Positions 29,287 through 37,951 of a stretch of 64,000 bases of DNA are shown in pieces (within the stretch, counting starts at the first letter, position 1; each line of letters opens with the position of its first letter). The DNA is from Neptunitalea lumnitzerae (GTDB lineage: Bacteria; Bacteroidota; Bacteroidia; Flavobacteriales; Flavobacteriaceae). The notes beneath the pieces are model-generated. The model did no database searches. It was not told where the DNA came from and saw nothing but the letters and a program-made list of their open reading frames with translations. Location of the stretch: the NCBI RefSeq assembly GCF_027924185.1, contig NZ_BRVO01000002.1, positions 992,001 through 1,056,000 of the forward strand, written 5' to 3'. A program made the translations under genes and the position numbers.

Positions 29287-29294
29287 TATATTTG
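29287..29294 (+). promoter_or_regulatory. -7 promoter element of the first glycosyltransferase gene
   Basis: TATATTTG matches TAnnTTTG, 30 bp before the ATG at 29325 and 66 bp past the FUSC stop. Confidence 0.45.
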
Positions 29295-29324
29295 CCTCAA
29301 CTAACCTAAGGCTTACTCGGTAAA

Positions 29325-30080
29325 ATGCACAAACTATCTGCGGTTTTAATAACACTTAACGAAATTAATTGCATAGAAACATGCATAGATAGTATTTCTT
29401 TTGCAGATGAGTTAATTGTAGTTGATTCTTATAGTACAGATGGCACTTGGGAGTTTTTACAAAACCACCCTCAAATTAAAGCCTATCAAAATACTTTTAA
29501 AAACTATACCGATCAGAAATCGTTTGCTTTAAACTTAGCTTCTAACAATTGGGTTTTATTTGTAGATGCAGACGAAGTTGTTACAACAGCATTAAAAAAC
29601 GAAATAAAAGATGTTTTAAAAGCTCCAAAAGCCGACGCTTATTATGTGTACCGAAAGTTTATAATGAACAACGTTCCTTTAAAATTTTGTGGCTTTCAAA
29701 CAGACAAACAATTACGTCTTTTCAACAAATCAAAAGCTCACTTTGTACCCAATAAATTGGTACATGAAAAAATAATATCTAAAGGTTCAGAGGCTTTTCT
29801 TAAAAACAAATTAGATCATAATTTTTATAAATCTGAAGAAGATTACAAGCGTAGAATAAAATTCTATGGTACTTTAAAAGGACAAGAAATTTATCAAAAA
29901 AAGAGGCCTGCTACAATTTTCCATTCCTTATTTAAGCCTTCTTTTAAGTTTTTCTATATGTACATTATTCGCCTAGGTATACTAGATGGAAGAAAAGGCT
30001 ACAAAATAGCTAGCATTAACGCTAAAGGAGTTGCCGAGCGTTACAAAGAAATTAAAAGGATTAAAAAACGTACCACCTAG
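29325..30080 (+). CDS. glycosyltransferase family 2, WaaE/KdtX-like
   Basis: 251 aa with a GT-A fold. The opening LSAVLITLNEINCIETCIDSI, then DELIVVDSYSTDGT, and the WVLFVDADEVVT metal-binding motif match the WaaE/KdtX type of family 2 enzymes that add glucose or heptose to lipopolysaccharide inner core. The C-terminal part carries the AxxF/YxxK-like basic tail seen in this group (YGTLKGQEIYQKKRPATIF and RLGILDGRKGY). It opens the cluster of seven glycosyltransferase genes. The donor and acceptor cannot be read from the sequence; core assembly at the inner membrane is the likely role. Confidence 0.88.
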   Translation: MHKLSAVLITLNEINCIETCIDSISFADELIVVDSYSTDGTWEFLQNHPQIKAYQNTFKNYTDQKSFALNLASNNWVLFVDADEVVTTALKNEIKDVLKAPKADAYYVYRKFIMNNVPLKFCGFQTDKQLRLFNKSKAHFVPNKLVHEKIISKGSEAFLKNKLDHNFYKSEEDYKRRIKFYGTLKGQEIYQKKRPATIFHSLFKPSFKFFYMYIIRLGILDGRKGYKIASINAKGVAERYKEIKRIKKRTT

Positions 30081-30094
30081 TTTAAATAAGAGAT

Positions 30095-31045
30095 TTACTT
30101 TAAAACAAAATCATTTTTACCCTCTAAAGCTGTTTGTAAGCTTTCTGGAAATTTTTCCAATCCAAATTTCTGATACTGCGCTTTCTTATTCCCCTTGTAA
30201 TATTCAAACAAACTATACCCGTTTGAGATACAAAAATCTATGTACTCATCATTCACAATATCAGGTATATTAAACTCTTGATGCGCAAAATTCTTTAGTT
30301 TAAATCTGATCTTTTCTTTTCCTCCTAAATAAGAAAAATGCCACCCAGCATTATCTACAGATTTAACTCCATAATTTTTTAGTGCACGCATTTCCTCTGG
30401 AGAAAAATATTGTAACATGTCATTTTCCAAACTAATAATACCCGTCCAACCTTTATCAATATTCTGATAGTTTACGTAGTAATAACAGTTCATCATATTA
30501 AAAATTAAAGGTAGTTTACCACCTTTAAACATTACGTATTTCAATAGTTTTATCCTGGTAAGGTACTTTGCTTTTTTTCTTTCATTAGCAAATAACGAGG
30601 TAAGCGTATAAACAAAAATCTTTAACAACTTACCATAAGAAGTATGCGTATTCAACTTACTCATTTCATCCTTCTGAAGTGTAAGCAAGACTTCTTTTTG
30701 AGGTATTTCATCCAAATCTCCAATCAATATGATATCTGTAGGATCTAAAGCTATTTTCTTTACCCCTTCTGAAATACAATTTCGTTGATACTCTTCTCTT
30801 TTCCAAGCAACTTTAGCCTCTTCTGCAAAGTCTGGCATGAGCACTGGCAAATAAATAATCTTATCTTTATAAGCCTCAAACCTATCTAAATGCTGTTCTA
30901 AAATGTATTCTTTCTTAGCTCCACTAAATGTCGTATCAGCCTCTACAATTACAAAATAATCAACAATATCATACAAATACGCTAACCTTATTTCAAGCAA
31001 ATCCAATTCATTGAAAAAAGTAAAGCCGTCAATAATTTTTTTCAT
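30095..31045 (-). CDS. glycosyltransferase family 17
   Basis: 316 aa. The N-terminal KIIDGFTFFNELDLLEIRL and VDYFVIVEADTTFSG, and the GDLDEIP motif near 130, are characteristic of GT17, the family of the eukaryotic bisecting beta-1,4-N-acetylglucosaminyltransferase. Bacterial members lie in surface-polysaccharide clusters, where the product is usually undefined. It converges on the WaaE-like gene with a gap of 14 bp and is probably co-transcribed after the GT2 gene upstream (48 bp gap). No membrane helices, so it is likely a peripheral cytoplasmic enzyme. Confidence 0.88.
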   Translation of the reverse strand: MKKIIDGFTFFNELDLLEIRLAYLYDIVDYFVIVEADTTFSGAKKEYILEQHLDRFEAYKDKIIYLPVLMPDFAEEAKVAWKREEYQRNCISEGVKKIALDPTDIILIGDLDEIPQKEVLLTLQKDEMSKLNTHTSYGKLLKIFVYTLTSLFANERKKAKYLTRIKLLKYVMFKGGKLPLIFNMMNCYYYVNYQNIDKGWTGIISLENDMLQYFSPEEMRALKNYGVKSVDNAGWHFSYLGGKEKIRFKLKNFAHQEFNIPDIVNDEYIDFCISNGYSLFEYYKGNKKAQYQKFGLEKFPESLQTALEGKNDFVLK

Positions 31046-31093
31046 TTAAATAAGTTTAAACTAATCTATTCAAAAGTATCCTTTATTTTAAAT

Positions 31094-31918
31094 CTATGCT
31101 TCTTTTTTTATTCCGTTTGGGGTCCAAGTTATTTTTTTCGAAGCTACCTCATCCCTCACCGCTCTGTTAAACGCAATTGATTCAGGTGTTTTATATCCTC
31201 TAGCATGATCTAAATGCACACAAACAGCACTATAACGTATTTGTTTAGACTTAATTCCTAAGTTAAAAAGGCGCTCCCCTAATTCTCTATCTTGACCTCC
31301 ATACTGCATACTTTCATTCATCCCATTTACAGCTAAAATATCTTCTTTCCAGCCAGATGCATTATGCCCGTTCCAACTAGCATTTGTTGGGGTCACAGTA
31401 TTTAAAACCTTTGATAGCCCACCTTTTGCAGTAAGCTTGGTATTCTTAAAACTAGAATTCAATCCGTTACGTTTTAACCAATTTACATCAAAACAATTAC
31501 CCGCATTAATATCCTCCTTGGTTATTTTTTTAGAAATATCCATTGGAAGTTTAAAATACCCTCCCGATAGAAAGTAACCTTTCTCTCTGTAGGCGGCATG
31601 CACTTCTAAAAAATCTTTTCTAGGAATACAATCTCCATCACTCATCAAAATATAATCATAACTACATGCTTCTATAGCTTTGTTTAAAATTCGAGATTTT
31701 TGAAAACCTTCATCCTCTTGCCATACATGCACTATTGGGTAAGAAACTTCTTTTTTTAAAGTATCAATTAAATTTGCTGTAGCTTCTCCTGAACCATCAT
31801 CTGCTATAACTACCTCAAAATTTTTAAAAGCTTGATTATCATAGCCCCACAACACTTTTTTCAACCATTCTTCCGCATTGTAAGTACTAATTATAACAGA
31901 AATAGGACTCATTTTCAT
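31094..31918 (-). CDS. glycosyltransferase family 2 with galactosyltransferase-like C-terminus
   Basis: 274 aa. The GT-A core reads PISVIISTYNAEEWLKKVLWG, then VVIADDGSG and YILMSDGDCIPR with the DxD-type metal motif. The C-terminal third, with WNGHNASGWKEDILAVNGMNE and YGGQDRELGERL, resembles the Glyco_transf_7C module in which this acidic region helps bind the acceptor or metal. It is transcribed leftward ahead of the GT17 gene and divergent from the GT9 gene, 66 bp away. The sugar donor is unknown. Confidence 0.87.
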   Translation of the reverse strand: MKMSPISVIISTYNAEEWLKKVLWGYDNQAFKNFEVVIADDGSGEATANLIDTLKKEVSYPIVHVWQEDEGFQKSRILNKAIEACSYDYILMSDGDCIPRKDFLEVHAAYREKGYFLSGGYFKLPMDISKKITKEDINAGNCFDVNWLKRNGLNSSFKNTKLTAKGGLSKVLNTVTPTNASWNGHNASGWKEDILAVNGMNESMQYGGQDRELGERLFNLGIKSKQIRYSAVCVHLDHARGYKTPESIAFNRAVRDEVASKKITWTPNGIKKEA

Positions 31919-31984
31919 ACATTATTTAATTTATACAAAAATAGATTGTTTTATTTTCTTAAAAAAACCAATACTTTCGTATTT

Positions 31985-33052
31985 ATGATTTCCGAACCGA
32001 AATTTTTAATAATCCAGCAGAAGATGATTGGCGATGTGCTCACCAGCACTATGATTTGCGACAATCTAAAACGCATGTACCCAAAGGCTTCCATTGACTA
32101 CGTTGCCAATGAAAACACCTTAGCAGTATTAGAAAACCATCCGCACATTAACACCGTTATTGTGTTTAAAAAGGAGTACCGCAAAAACAAATCAGCCTTT
32201 TATAAGTTTTTAAAGGATATAAAACGTAAAGAATATAATGCTGTAATTGACGCATATGGTAAATTAGAAAGTAATTTAATTTCACTTTTTGCTAATTCTA
32301 ACTTAAAAATTTCATACACGAAAACCTATACATCATGGATTTACAATCAAACGTTTCATACGCATGATGATCCAGACCCTAAAATGACTTTAGCTATTAA
32401 AAATCGTGTGACCCTTCTTACACCATTTAATATTCCTGAAGAAAAATTAATCCTATCTCCTACTATTCATCTAACAACAGAAGAAAAAGTTGAAGCCAAA
32501 ACTTTTTTAAAAAACAAAGGTATTGGTGAAAATGAAGAAATTATAATGATAGGCGTACTAGGGAGTAGTGATATTAAAACTTATCCTGCCAAGTATATGG
32601 CACTTGTAATTGATAGCATCGTAGAAACTAGAAAAGTCACTATACTTTTCAACTACATACCTTCTCAAGAAAAAAAGGCAAGAGAAATTTACAATTTATG
32701 CAAGCCAGAAACGCAGCAACATATTAAATTTGATGTATTCTCAAATTCTTTAAGAGGTTTCTTAGGCTTACTTTCACAGTGCAAAGCCATTATTGGAAAT
32801 GAAGGAGGCGCTATTAATATGGCAAAAGCTTTGAAAGTACCAACGTATGCTATTTTTGCTCCCTTTACAGGTAAAGCGGGGTGGTTTATTGAAGAAAACA
32901 AACACCAAGCAGTTCATTTAAAAGACTTTAAAGCAGAAACATTACAAGGTCTAAAAAGAAAAGAAATTATAGAAAGCATTGATACTTTCTACACAGCATT
33001 TGAACCTAAATTATTTAAAAATCATTTAATTGATTTTTTAAAATCTTTATAA
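31985..33052 (+). CDS. glycosyltransferase family 9 (heptosyltransferase-like)
   Basis: 355 aa from the ATG at 31985. The frame is open further upstream, but that extension overlaps the divergent GT2 gene in antisense and lacks homologous character. From here the protein reads ISEPKFLIIQQKMIGDVLTSTMI, the standard GT9 start with the IGDVL/IGDVV loop. The C-terminal half has GNEGGAINMAKALKVPTYAIF, the nucleotide-sugar binding segment of ADP-heptose:LPS heptosyltransferases. It therefore probably adds heptose or a similar sugar in core synthesis. It leads a rightward run of three glycosyltransferase genes with gaps of about 10 bp. Confidence 0.9.
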   Translation: MISEPKFLIIQQKMIGDVLTSTMICDNLKRMYPKASIDYVANENTLAVLENHPHINTVIVFKKEYRKNKSAFYKFLKDIKRKEYNAVIDAYGKLESNLISLFANSNLKISYTKTYTSWIYNQTFHTHDDPDPKMTLAIKNRVTLLTPFNIPEEKLILSPTIHLTTEEKVEAKTFLKNKGIGENEEIIMIGVLGSSDIKTYPAKYMALVIDSIVETRKVTILFNYIPSQEKKAREIYNLCKPETQQHIKFDVFSNSLRGFLGLLSQCKAIIGNEGGAINMAKALKVPTYAIFAPFTGKAGWFIEENKHQAVHLKDFKAETLQGLKRKEIIESIDTFYTAFEPKLFKNHLIDFLKSL

Positions 33053-33061
33053 GGTACTTTT

Positions 33062-33862
33062 ATGAAACTAAAAGAATTCATCCCTTCCTTAACACATACT
33101 ATCCAATTAGTTAGTAAAAGTGCTAAACAATTAAGACAACCTAAAAACGTTGTACCAGTAATAGTTTCATTAACTACAATTCCATACAGGTTAAACAAAG
33201 TACATATTACCATACGTAGTATTTTAAATCAAAGTACAGCCCCTGAAAAAATAATTTTATGGTTGCACGAAGATCTTAAAAACGCTATTCCTAAAAGTTT
33301 AAAAAAATTAGAAGGGTCTTGTTTTTCTATACAATTTTCAAGTATATCATGTCCGCATTTAAAACTTGTGGAAACATTAGCCAAGCATAGCGATTGCATT
33401 ATTGTTACTTGTGATGATGATATGATATACCCTAACAACTGGCTAGAAACTATCTATAACACACATAAAGCGAACCCTAAAAAAGTTATTACCAATTTTT
33501 CTAGAGAGATTAGCTATAAACAAGACGGTAGTATAAAACCTTATAAAAATTGGCCTTATAACAAGGGGGATGAATCAGATAAATTACTCCCATTAGGGGT
33601 TGGAGGTGTTCTATACCCGCCCCATGCTTTACACAAGGATGCTACCAATACCAAATTGTTTCTTACATTGTGCCCAAAAGCTGATGACTTATGGTTTAAA
33701 GCCATGGCACTCATAAACAATACTGAAACGTATCGGTTACAAACCTCAATACCACTAATACCCGTAATGTTTACTCAGAAGGTTTCTTTAAAAAAACAAA
33801 ACATCGGGAAAGATTTTAATGTGGAGCAATGGAAAAACCTAAGCCAACATTTTAACCTATAA
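33062..33862 (+). CDS. putative glycosyltransferase, GT-A type
   Basis: 266 aa. After a basic N-terminus come PVIVSLTTIPYRLNKVHITIRSIL, EKIILWLHEDL and a CDDDMIYPNNWLE segment that supplies a DxD-like metal motif. This pattern fits a group of bacterial glycosyltransferases related to family 2 and family 32 that are usually annotated only as glycosyltransferase. It lies 9 bp after the GT9 gene and 12 bp before another GT2 gene, so they are almost surely one transcript. The exact family is uncertain. Confidence 0.75.
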   Translation: MKLKEFIPSLTHTIQLVSKSAKQLRQPKNVVPVIVSLTTIPYRLNKVHITIRSILNQSTAPEKIILWLHEDLKNAIPKSLKKLEGSCFSIQFSSISCPHLKLVETLAKHSDCIIVTCDDDMIYPNNWLETIYNTHKANPKKVITNFSREISYKQDGSIKPYKNWPYNKGDESDKLLPLGVGGVLYPPHALHKDATNTKLFLTLCPKADDLWFKAMALINNTETYRLQTSIPLIPVMFTQKVSLKKQNIGKDFNVEQWKNLSQHFNL

Positions 33863-33874
33863 TAATCTAAATAC

Positions 33875-34798
33875 ATGAAGCATACTGTAGCAATTATAGT
33901 TATAAACTACAATACAGCAACCTACACTATTGATTGCATTAAAAGCATTCTAAACAAAACAGATGCTTCCATTAATTATCAGATAATTGTTATAGACAAC
34001 ACCTCTGAAGTTGAAGATTACCTTAGTTTAGAACAGAGTATAAAGGCACTTCAAAATTCTAAAATCACATTATTTAGAAGTTGCATAAACACCGGTTTTG
34101 GTGGTGGTAATATGCAAGGCGTACAATTTGCACATGCCAATTATTATGCGTTTGTAAACAACGATACTATTTTTGAAAACGACTGCATCTCTGAGTGCTT
34201 AAACTTTATGGAAAATACTCCAGATGCAGGTATTTGTGGTCCGCAAATACTAAAAAGCAAAACTGAACAATCTCATAGCTTCGATCATTTTATATCACTA
34301 GGAAAGCTTTTCTTGGGAAGTTCTGCTATGGAGAAATTAGCAGGTAAACCAAAACGTAAAATAAACTACACTAGCCCCATAAAAGTAGATTACGTAAATG
34401 GTAGCTTTATGTTTTGTAATGCAGAAGACTTTAATAATGTTGGTGGTTTCGACACTAACATATTTTTATTCTATGAAGAAAGTGACCTTTCTTACCGCTT
34501 AAAAAAGAAGGGGAAATTCACTTATTTTTTACCCTCAGCTAAGTACATACACTACGAAGGGAAAAGTCAAAAAACATCCATTAAGAAAAAGCTAGAACTT
34601 AAAACATCTATGCTTTATGTGATGCAAAAAAACAATGGATATTTTAGCTACTTAATTGCTAGATACTTTTTATTAATACGCTACTTTCTAACCGCATTAG
34701 TAAAACCAAAATATTTCCCTTTAGCCATAGGGCTATTTACTGGTTTACCTCTAAGCAAATCATACAGACAAGAGCAAAAAATAATTAAGCTAAAATAG
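33875..34798 (+). CDS. glycosyltransferase family 2, rhamnosyltransferase-like
   Basis: 307 aa. The GT-A core shows VAIIVINYNTATYTIDCIKSI, IIVIDNTSEV, CINTGFGGGNMQG and YYAFVNNDTIFEN, the pattern of WbbL/RfbF-like transferases. VDYVNGSFMFCNAEDFNNVGG and EESDLSYRLKKKG complete the acceptor side. A basic, hydrophobic C-terminus (about 255-285) may associate with the inner membrane. It is the last of three rightward glycosyltransferase genes and overlaps the convergent GT4 gene by 14 bp at the 3' ends. Donor sugar not determined. Confidence 0.88.
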   Translation: MKHTVAIIVINYNTATYTIDCIKSILNKTDASINYQIIVIDNTSEVEDYLSLEQSIKALQNSKITLFRSCINTGFGGGNMQGVQFAHANYYAFVNNDTIFENDCISECLNFMENTPDAGICGPQILKSKTEQSHSFDHFISLGKLFLGSSAMEKLAGKPKRKINYTSPIKVDYVNGSFMFCNAEDFNNVGGFDTNIFLFYEESDLSYRLKKKGKFTYFLPSAKYIHYEGKSQKTSIKKKLELKTSMLYVMQKNNGYFSYLIARYFLLIRYFLTALVKPKYFPLAIGLFTGLPLSKSYRQEQKIIKLK

Positions 34799-35846
34799 GC
34801 TCCCAACGTTTAGCTACCTCCTCCTCTGTATACAAAACTGCTGTTTGATAAGCATTCGTACTTAATTTCACTATATCTAAATTTAACAGCTCATTTTCCA
34901 GGAAAGAAACCATTTTTCCTTCCTGCACCAATATGCCATTTTCACCCGTTTTAATAATCTCTTTGGGCCCTGAATGTGAAGTTGCCACAGGTATTGTTTT
35001 ACATGCCATAGCCTCAACTATAGACATTCCAAACAATTCCTCCCAACGTTCCGTACGCTGAGAATTCATTAGTAAAAATTGATGTTCTTGATATAATTTT
35101 GCTAACATCTCTTTATCAGAAACATACCCCTTATATACAATATTAGGATACTTAGCAGCATATTCATTTACCATATTCTCAAGGGTTCCATTACCTACAA
35201 TAGTAAAAGTATAAGAAGGTTTCTCAGCAAAAAAATTTAATAATTCTGTTAATCCTTTTTCCTCTAACAATCTGCCCACATAGATAAAACTCCCATGTTT
35301 TTTTTGCACCTTATAATCAATAAAAAACTGAGGATCTACAGTGTGGTATACAACGCTTACCTTGCTAGCGGGCACATTATAATGCGTAGTTAACTCCTCT
35401 TTTGTTTTACCAGAAACTGCAAAAATATGTTCTGAGGTAGTTTCTAAAAAGTCTGCCCATTTTTGTTTTAGTTTATCAGTTACAAATTTCTTCTTAGGGT
35501 AGTAACTACCATCCCATGACGTCCAACTTGTATGATAGTATACCTTATGATTTTTCAAAAAGAAAAGTACCGAGCGTAATTTATAATCGTAAGGCGCAAT
35601 ACCCAAAACCACACGCTTATTTTTACTAAACAACAAGCCTAACATAAAAAACAAGTTCACCCATTGTTTAGCGTATAATTTACCATCTAACTTAAAAATA
35701 CCTTTTAAAGACCGCCCTATAATTGAGAACTCTCTAAACTTAACCTGCATATTGTTTTGCTCTGCCAAAGCCACCAACCCCTTATAATGACTATTTTCTC
35801 CTTTTTTATGTAAAACATAAAGAATTTTGCAAGCGGTATCTTTCAT
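34785..35846 (-). CDS. glycosyltransferase family 4
   Basis: 353 aa of GT-B fold. The C-terminal donor-binding half carries FIYVGRLLEEKGLTELLNF and EELFGMSIVEAMACKTIPVAT followed by GPKEII, with the EX7E motif typical of GT4 retaining transferases. The N-terminal half (LYVLHKKGENSHYKGL) is more divergent, as usual for the acceptor domain. It ends the glycan cluster and converges on the GT2 gene with a 14-bp overlap. Its promoter element at 35876-35883 overlaps that of the divergent Sua5/YciO gene. Confidence 0.9.
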   Translation of the reverse strand: MKDTACKILYVLHKKGENSHYKGLVALAEQNNMQVKFREFSIIGRSLKGIFKLDGKLYAKQWVNLFFMLGLLFSKNKRVVLGIAPYDYKLRSVLFFLKNHKVYYHTSWTSWDGSYYPKKKFVTDKLKQKWADFLETTSEHIFAVSGKTKEELTTHYNVPASKVSVVYHTVDPQFFIDYKVQKKHGSFIYVGRLLEEKGLTELLNFFAEKPSYTFTIVGNGTLENMVNEYAAKYPNIVYKGYVSDKEMLAKLYQEHQFLLMNSQRTERWEELFGMSIVEAMACKTIPVATSHSGPKEIIKTGENGILVQEGKMVSFLENELLNLDIVKLSTNAYQTAVLYTEEEVAKRWEPILA

Positions 35847-35865
35847 AAAGTTTTAATTAATGGAT

Positions 35866-35873
35866 TAACTTTG
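35866..35873 (+). promoter_or_regulatory. -7 promoter element of the Sua5/YciO gene
   Basis: TAACTTTG matches TAnnTTTG, 17 bp before the ATG at 35891. It is only 2 bp from the opposite-strand element at 35876-35883. Confidence 0.45.
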
Positions 35874-35875
35874 CA

Positions 35876-35883
35876 CAAAAGTA
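35876..35883 (-). promoter_or_regulatory. -7 promoter element of the GT4 gene
   Basis: The minus strand reads TACTTTTG (TAnnTTTG), 29 bp before the GT4 ATG at 35846. The two divergent promoters would cover each other in this 44-bp gap. Confidence 0.4.
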
Positions 35884-35890
35884 ATTTTTT

Positions 35891-36451
35891 ATGCAAGAAG
35901 AAATTCATAATTCTTTAAAAACCCTAAAATCAGGAGGTACATTACTGTATCCTACCGATACAGTTTGGGGATTAGGCTGTGATGCCACAAATGCAGAAGC
36001 TGTTCAAAAAATATATGCGCTAAAACAACGTGAAGAAAGCAAGGCTCTTATATGCTTGGTATCAGACGTTGTAATGTTGGAGCGTATTTTTAGAGAAATA
36101 CCAGATGCTGCTTATGATATTATTGACCATACAGATAAACCTACCACCATTATATACGATAAGCCGTCGGGTATTGCTAAAAATTTAATTGGAGAAGACA
36201 ATTCGTTGGCCGTACGAGTAGTAAAAGATGAATTTTGCAGACAACTTATTAGAAAATTAAACAGACCTATTGTTTCCACCTCGGCAAACATTAGTGGCTC
36301 TCCTACGCCAAAATCGTTCAAAGAAATTAACAACGAAATTTTATCAGGTGTGGACTATGTAGTAAATTTGCACCGCGAAAAAATTTGCTCACAACCTTCT
36401 ACCATTATTAAATTAAGTGGAAGCGGACTGGTAAAAATCATTAGAAAATAA
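35891..36451 (+). CDS. Sua5/YciO/YrdC/YwlC family, probable threonylcarbamoyl-AMP synthase
   Basis: 186 aa. The YrdC-like fold is shown by GGTLLYPTDTVWGLGCDATN at 15-35, YALKQREESKALICLV, and RPIVSTSANISGSPTP near 132-147. The conserved Lys/Arg residues that bind ATP, bicarbonate and threonine are in place. TsaC/Sua5 makes threonylcarbamoyl-AMP for the t6A modification of ANN-reading tRNAs. This is the single-domain TsaC-like length (no Sua5 extension), so the YciO subgroup cannot be excluded. The following gene is the CCA-adding enzyme, giving a tRNA-processing context. Confidence 0.88.
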   Translation: MQEEIHNSLKTLKSGGTLLYPTDTVWGLGCDATNAEAVQKIYALKQREESKALICLVSDVVMLERIFREIPDAAYDIIDHTDKPTTIIYDKPSGIAKNLIGEDNSLAVRVVKDEFCRQLIRKLNRPIVSTSANISGSPTPKSFKEINNEILSGVDYVVNLHREKICSQPSTIIKLSGSGLVKIIRK

Positions 36452-36510
36452 AAGGAGTTTACCTTTTTTTCTCGCTACCACTTAGAGCAAGAAGAAACAT
36501 AAAAGATTAA

Positions 36511-37950
36511 ATGCAAAAGAGTTTGAAAGAAATAAATACTAACATAGCTATTCAAGACCCTATATTTGAAACCATAACACAAGCTGCAGAAAATATTAAT
36601 GTAGATTGTTATGTAATTGGTGGCTTTGTTAGAGATTTCTTGCTTCAACGTGGCACACCAAAAGATATTGATGTGGTTGCTGTTGGGCGTGGTATTGAAT
36701 TAGCCAAAGAAGTTGCATCACTTTTACCTCAAAAAACAAAAGTTCAGGTATTTAAAAACTATGGTACTGCCATGGTTAAAACAGATGATATTGAACTTGA
36801 ATTTGTTGGTGCCAGAAAAGAAAGTTACCGTGAAGACTCTAGAAAACCTTTGGTAGAAGATGGATCTTTACAAGACGATCAAAACCGAAGAGACTTTACC
36901 ATTAATGCGTTAGCTATTTCTTTAAGCAAAAACAACAGAGGCGAACTATTAGACCCCTTTAACGGTATAGAAGATCTTGAAAAAGGAATTATAAGAACTC
37001 CTTTAGATCCTGACATTACCTATTCTGATGATCCGCTACGTATGATGCGCGCTATTAGATTTGCTTCACAGTTACAATTTAAAATTGAACATCATTCATT
37101 AGAAGCAATTAAAAGAAATAATGAGCGAATTAAAATTATTTCTGAAGAACGCATTGTAGACGAGCTTAATAAAATAATACTAAGCAAAACACCTTCTGTT
37201 GGATTTAAATTATTACACCAAACTGGACTTCTAAAATTAATTCTTCCTGAATTAACAGCTCTACAAGGCATAGAAGAAAAAGAAGGGCAAAAACATAAAG
37301 ACAACTTTTGGCATACGCTAGAAGTAGTAGATAACATAGCTGAAAACACAGACGACCTGTGGTTACGTTGGGCTGCTTTGTTGCACGACATAGGAAAAGC
37401 ACCTACCAAACGTTTTGACAAAAAAATAGGGTGGACTTTTCATGGACATGAGTTTGTAGGCTCTAAAATGGTGTATAAACTATTTAAAAGATTACACATG
37501 CCATTGAATGACAAAATGAAGTTTGTTCAGAAAATGGTACTTATGAGTTCTAGACCTATTGTGTTGGCACAAGATATTGTTACAGACTCTGCGGTAAGAA
37601 GATTAATATTTGATGCTGGAGATTATGTAGAAGATTTAATGACGCTATGTGAAGCAGATATTACTACCAAAAACCCTAAAAAGTTTACAAAATACCATAA
37701 CAATTTTAAAATTGTAAGACAAAAAATTGTAGAAGTTGAAGAACGAGATCATGTACGTAATTTTCAACCACCAGTTAGTGGTGAACAAATTATGGAAGTT
37801 TTTAATCTTCAACCCTCTAAAGAAATAGGAATTATTAAAGATGCCATAAAGGAAGCTATCTTAGAAGGTGAAATACCTAATGAGTATGACGCTGCTTATC
37901 ACTTTATGCTAGAAAGAGGAAAAAAATTAGGCTTAAAAGCTGTAAAATAA
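36511..37950 (+). CDS. CCA tRNA nucleotidyltransferase with HD domain
   Basis: 479 aa. The class II nucleotidyltransferase head (about 20-160) has the GGFVRDFLLQR loop and the catalytic KDIDVVAVG pair, then RRDFTINALA. The RNA-binding and HD region (about 180-450) shows SDDPLRMMRAIRFASQL and LLHDIGKAPTK, an HD-type phosphohydrolase motif. It adds or repairs the 3' CCA end of tRNAs; the HD domain may remove 2',3'-cyclic or 3' phosphates. It is followed 1 bp later by the heme A synthase gene, so the two are probably co-transcribed. Confidence 0.94.
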   Translation: MQKSLKEINTNIAIQDPIFETITQAAENINVDCYVIGGFVRDFLLQRGTPKDIDVVAVGRGIELAKEVASLLPQKTKVQVFKNYGTAMVKTDDIELEFVGARKESYREDSRKPLVEDGSLQDDQNRRDFTINALAISLSKNNRGELLDPFNGIEDLEKGIIRTPLDPDITYSDDPLRMMRAIRFASQLQFKIEHHSLEAIKRNNERIKIISEERIVDELNKIILSKTPSVGFKLLHQTGLLKLILPELTALQGIEEKEGQKHKDNFWHTLEVVDNIAENTDDLWLRWAALLHDIGKAPTKRFDKKIGWTFHGHEFVGSKMVYKLFKRLHMPLNDKMKFVQKMVLMSSRPIVLAQDIVTDSAVRRLIFDAGDYVEDLMTLCEADITTKNPKKFTKYHNNFKIVRQKIVEVEERDHVRNFQPPVSGEQIMEVFNLQPSKEIGIIKDAIKEAILEGEIPNEYDAAYHFMLERGKKLGLKAVK

Positions 37951-37951
37951 G

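Noticed and set aside
31832-31984. N-terminal extension of the GT9 gene by 51 codons
   Set aside because: The extension overlaps the divergent GT2 gene in antisense and has no family resemblance. The conserved start MISEPKFLIIQQKMIGD begins at 31985.
36450-36470. Possible terminator after the Sua5/YciO gene (AAAAGG-N6-CCTTTT)
   Set aside because: Only two G-C pairs support the stem, so it is too weak to list, although a T-run follows.
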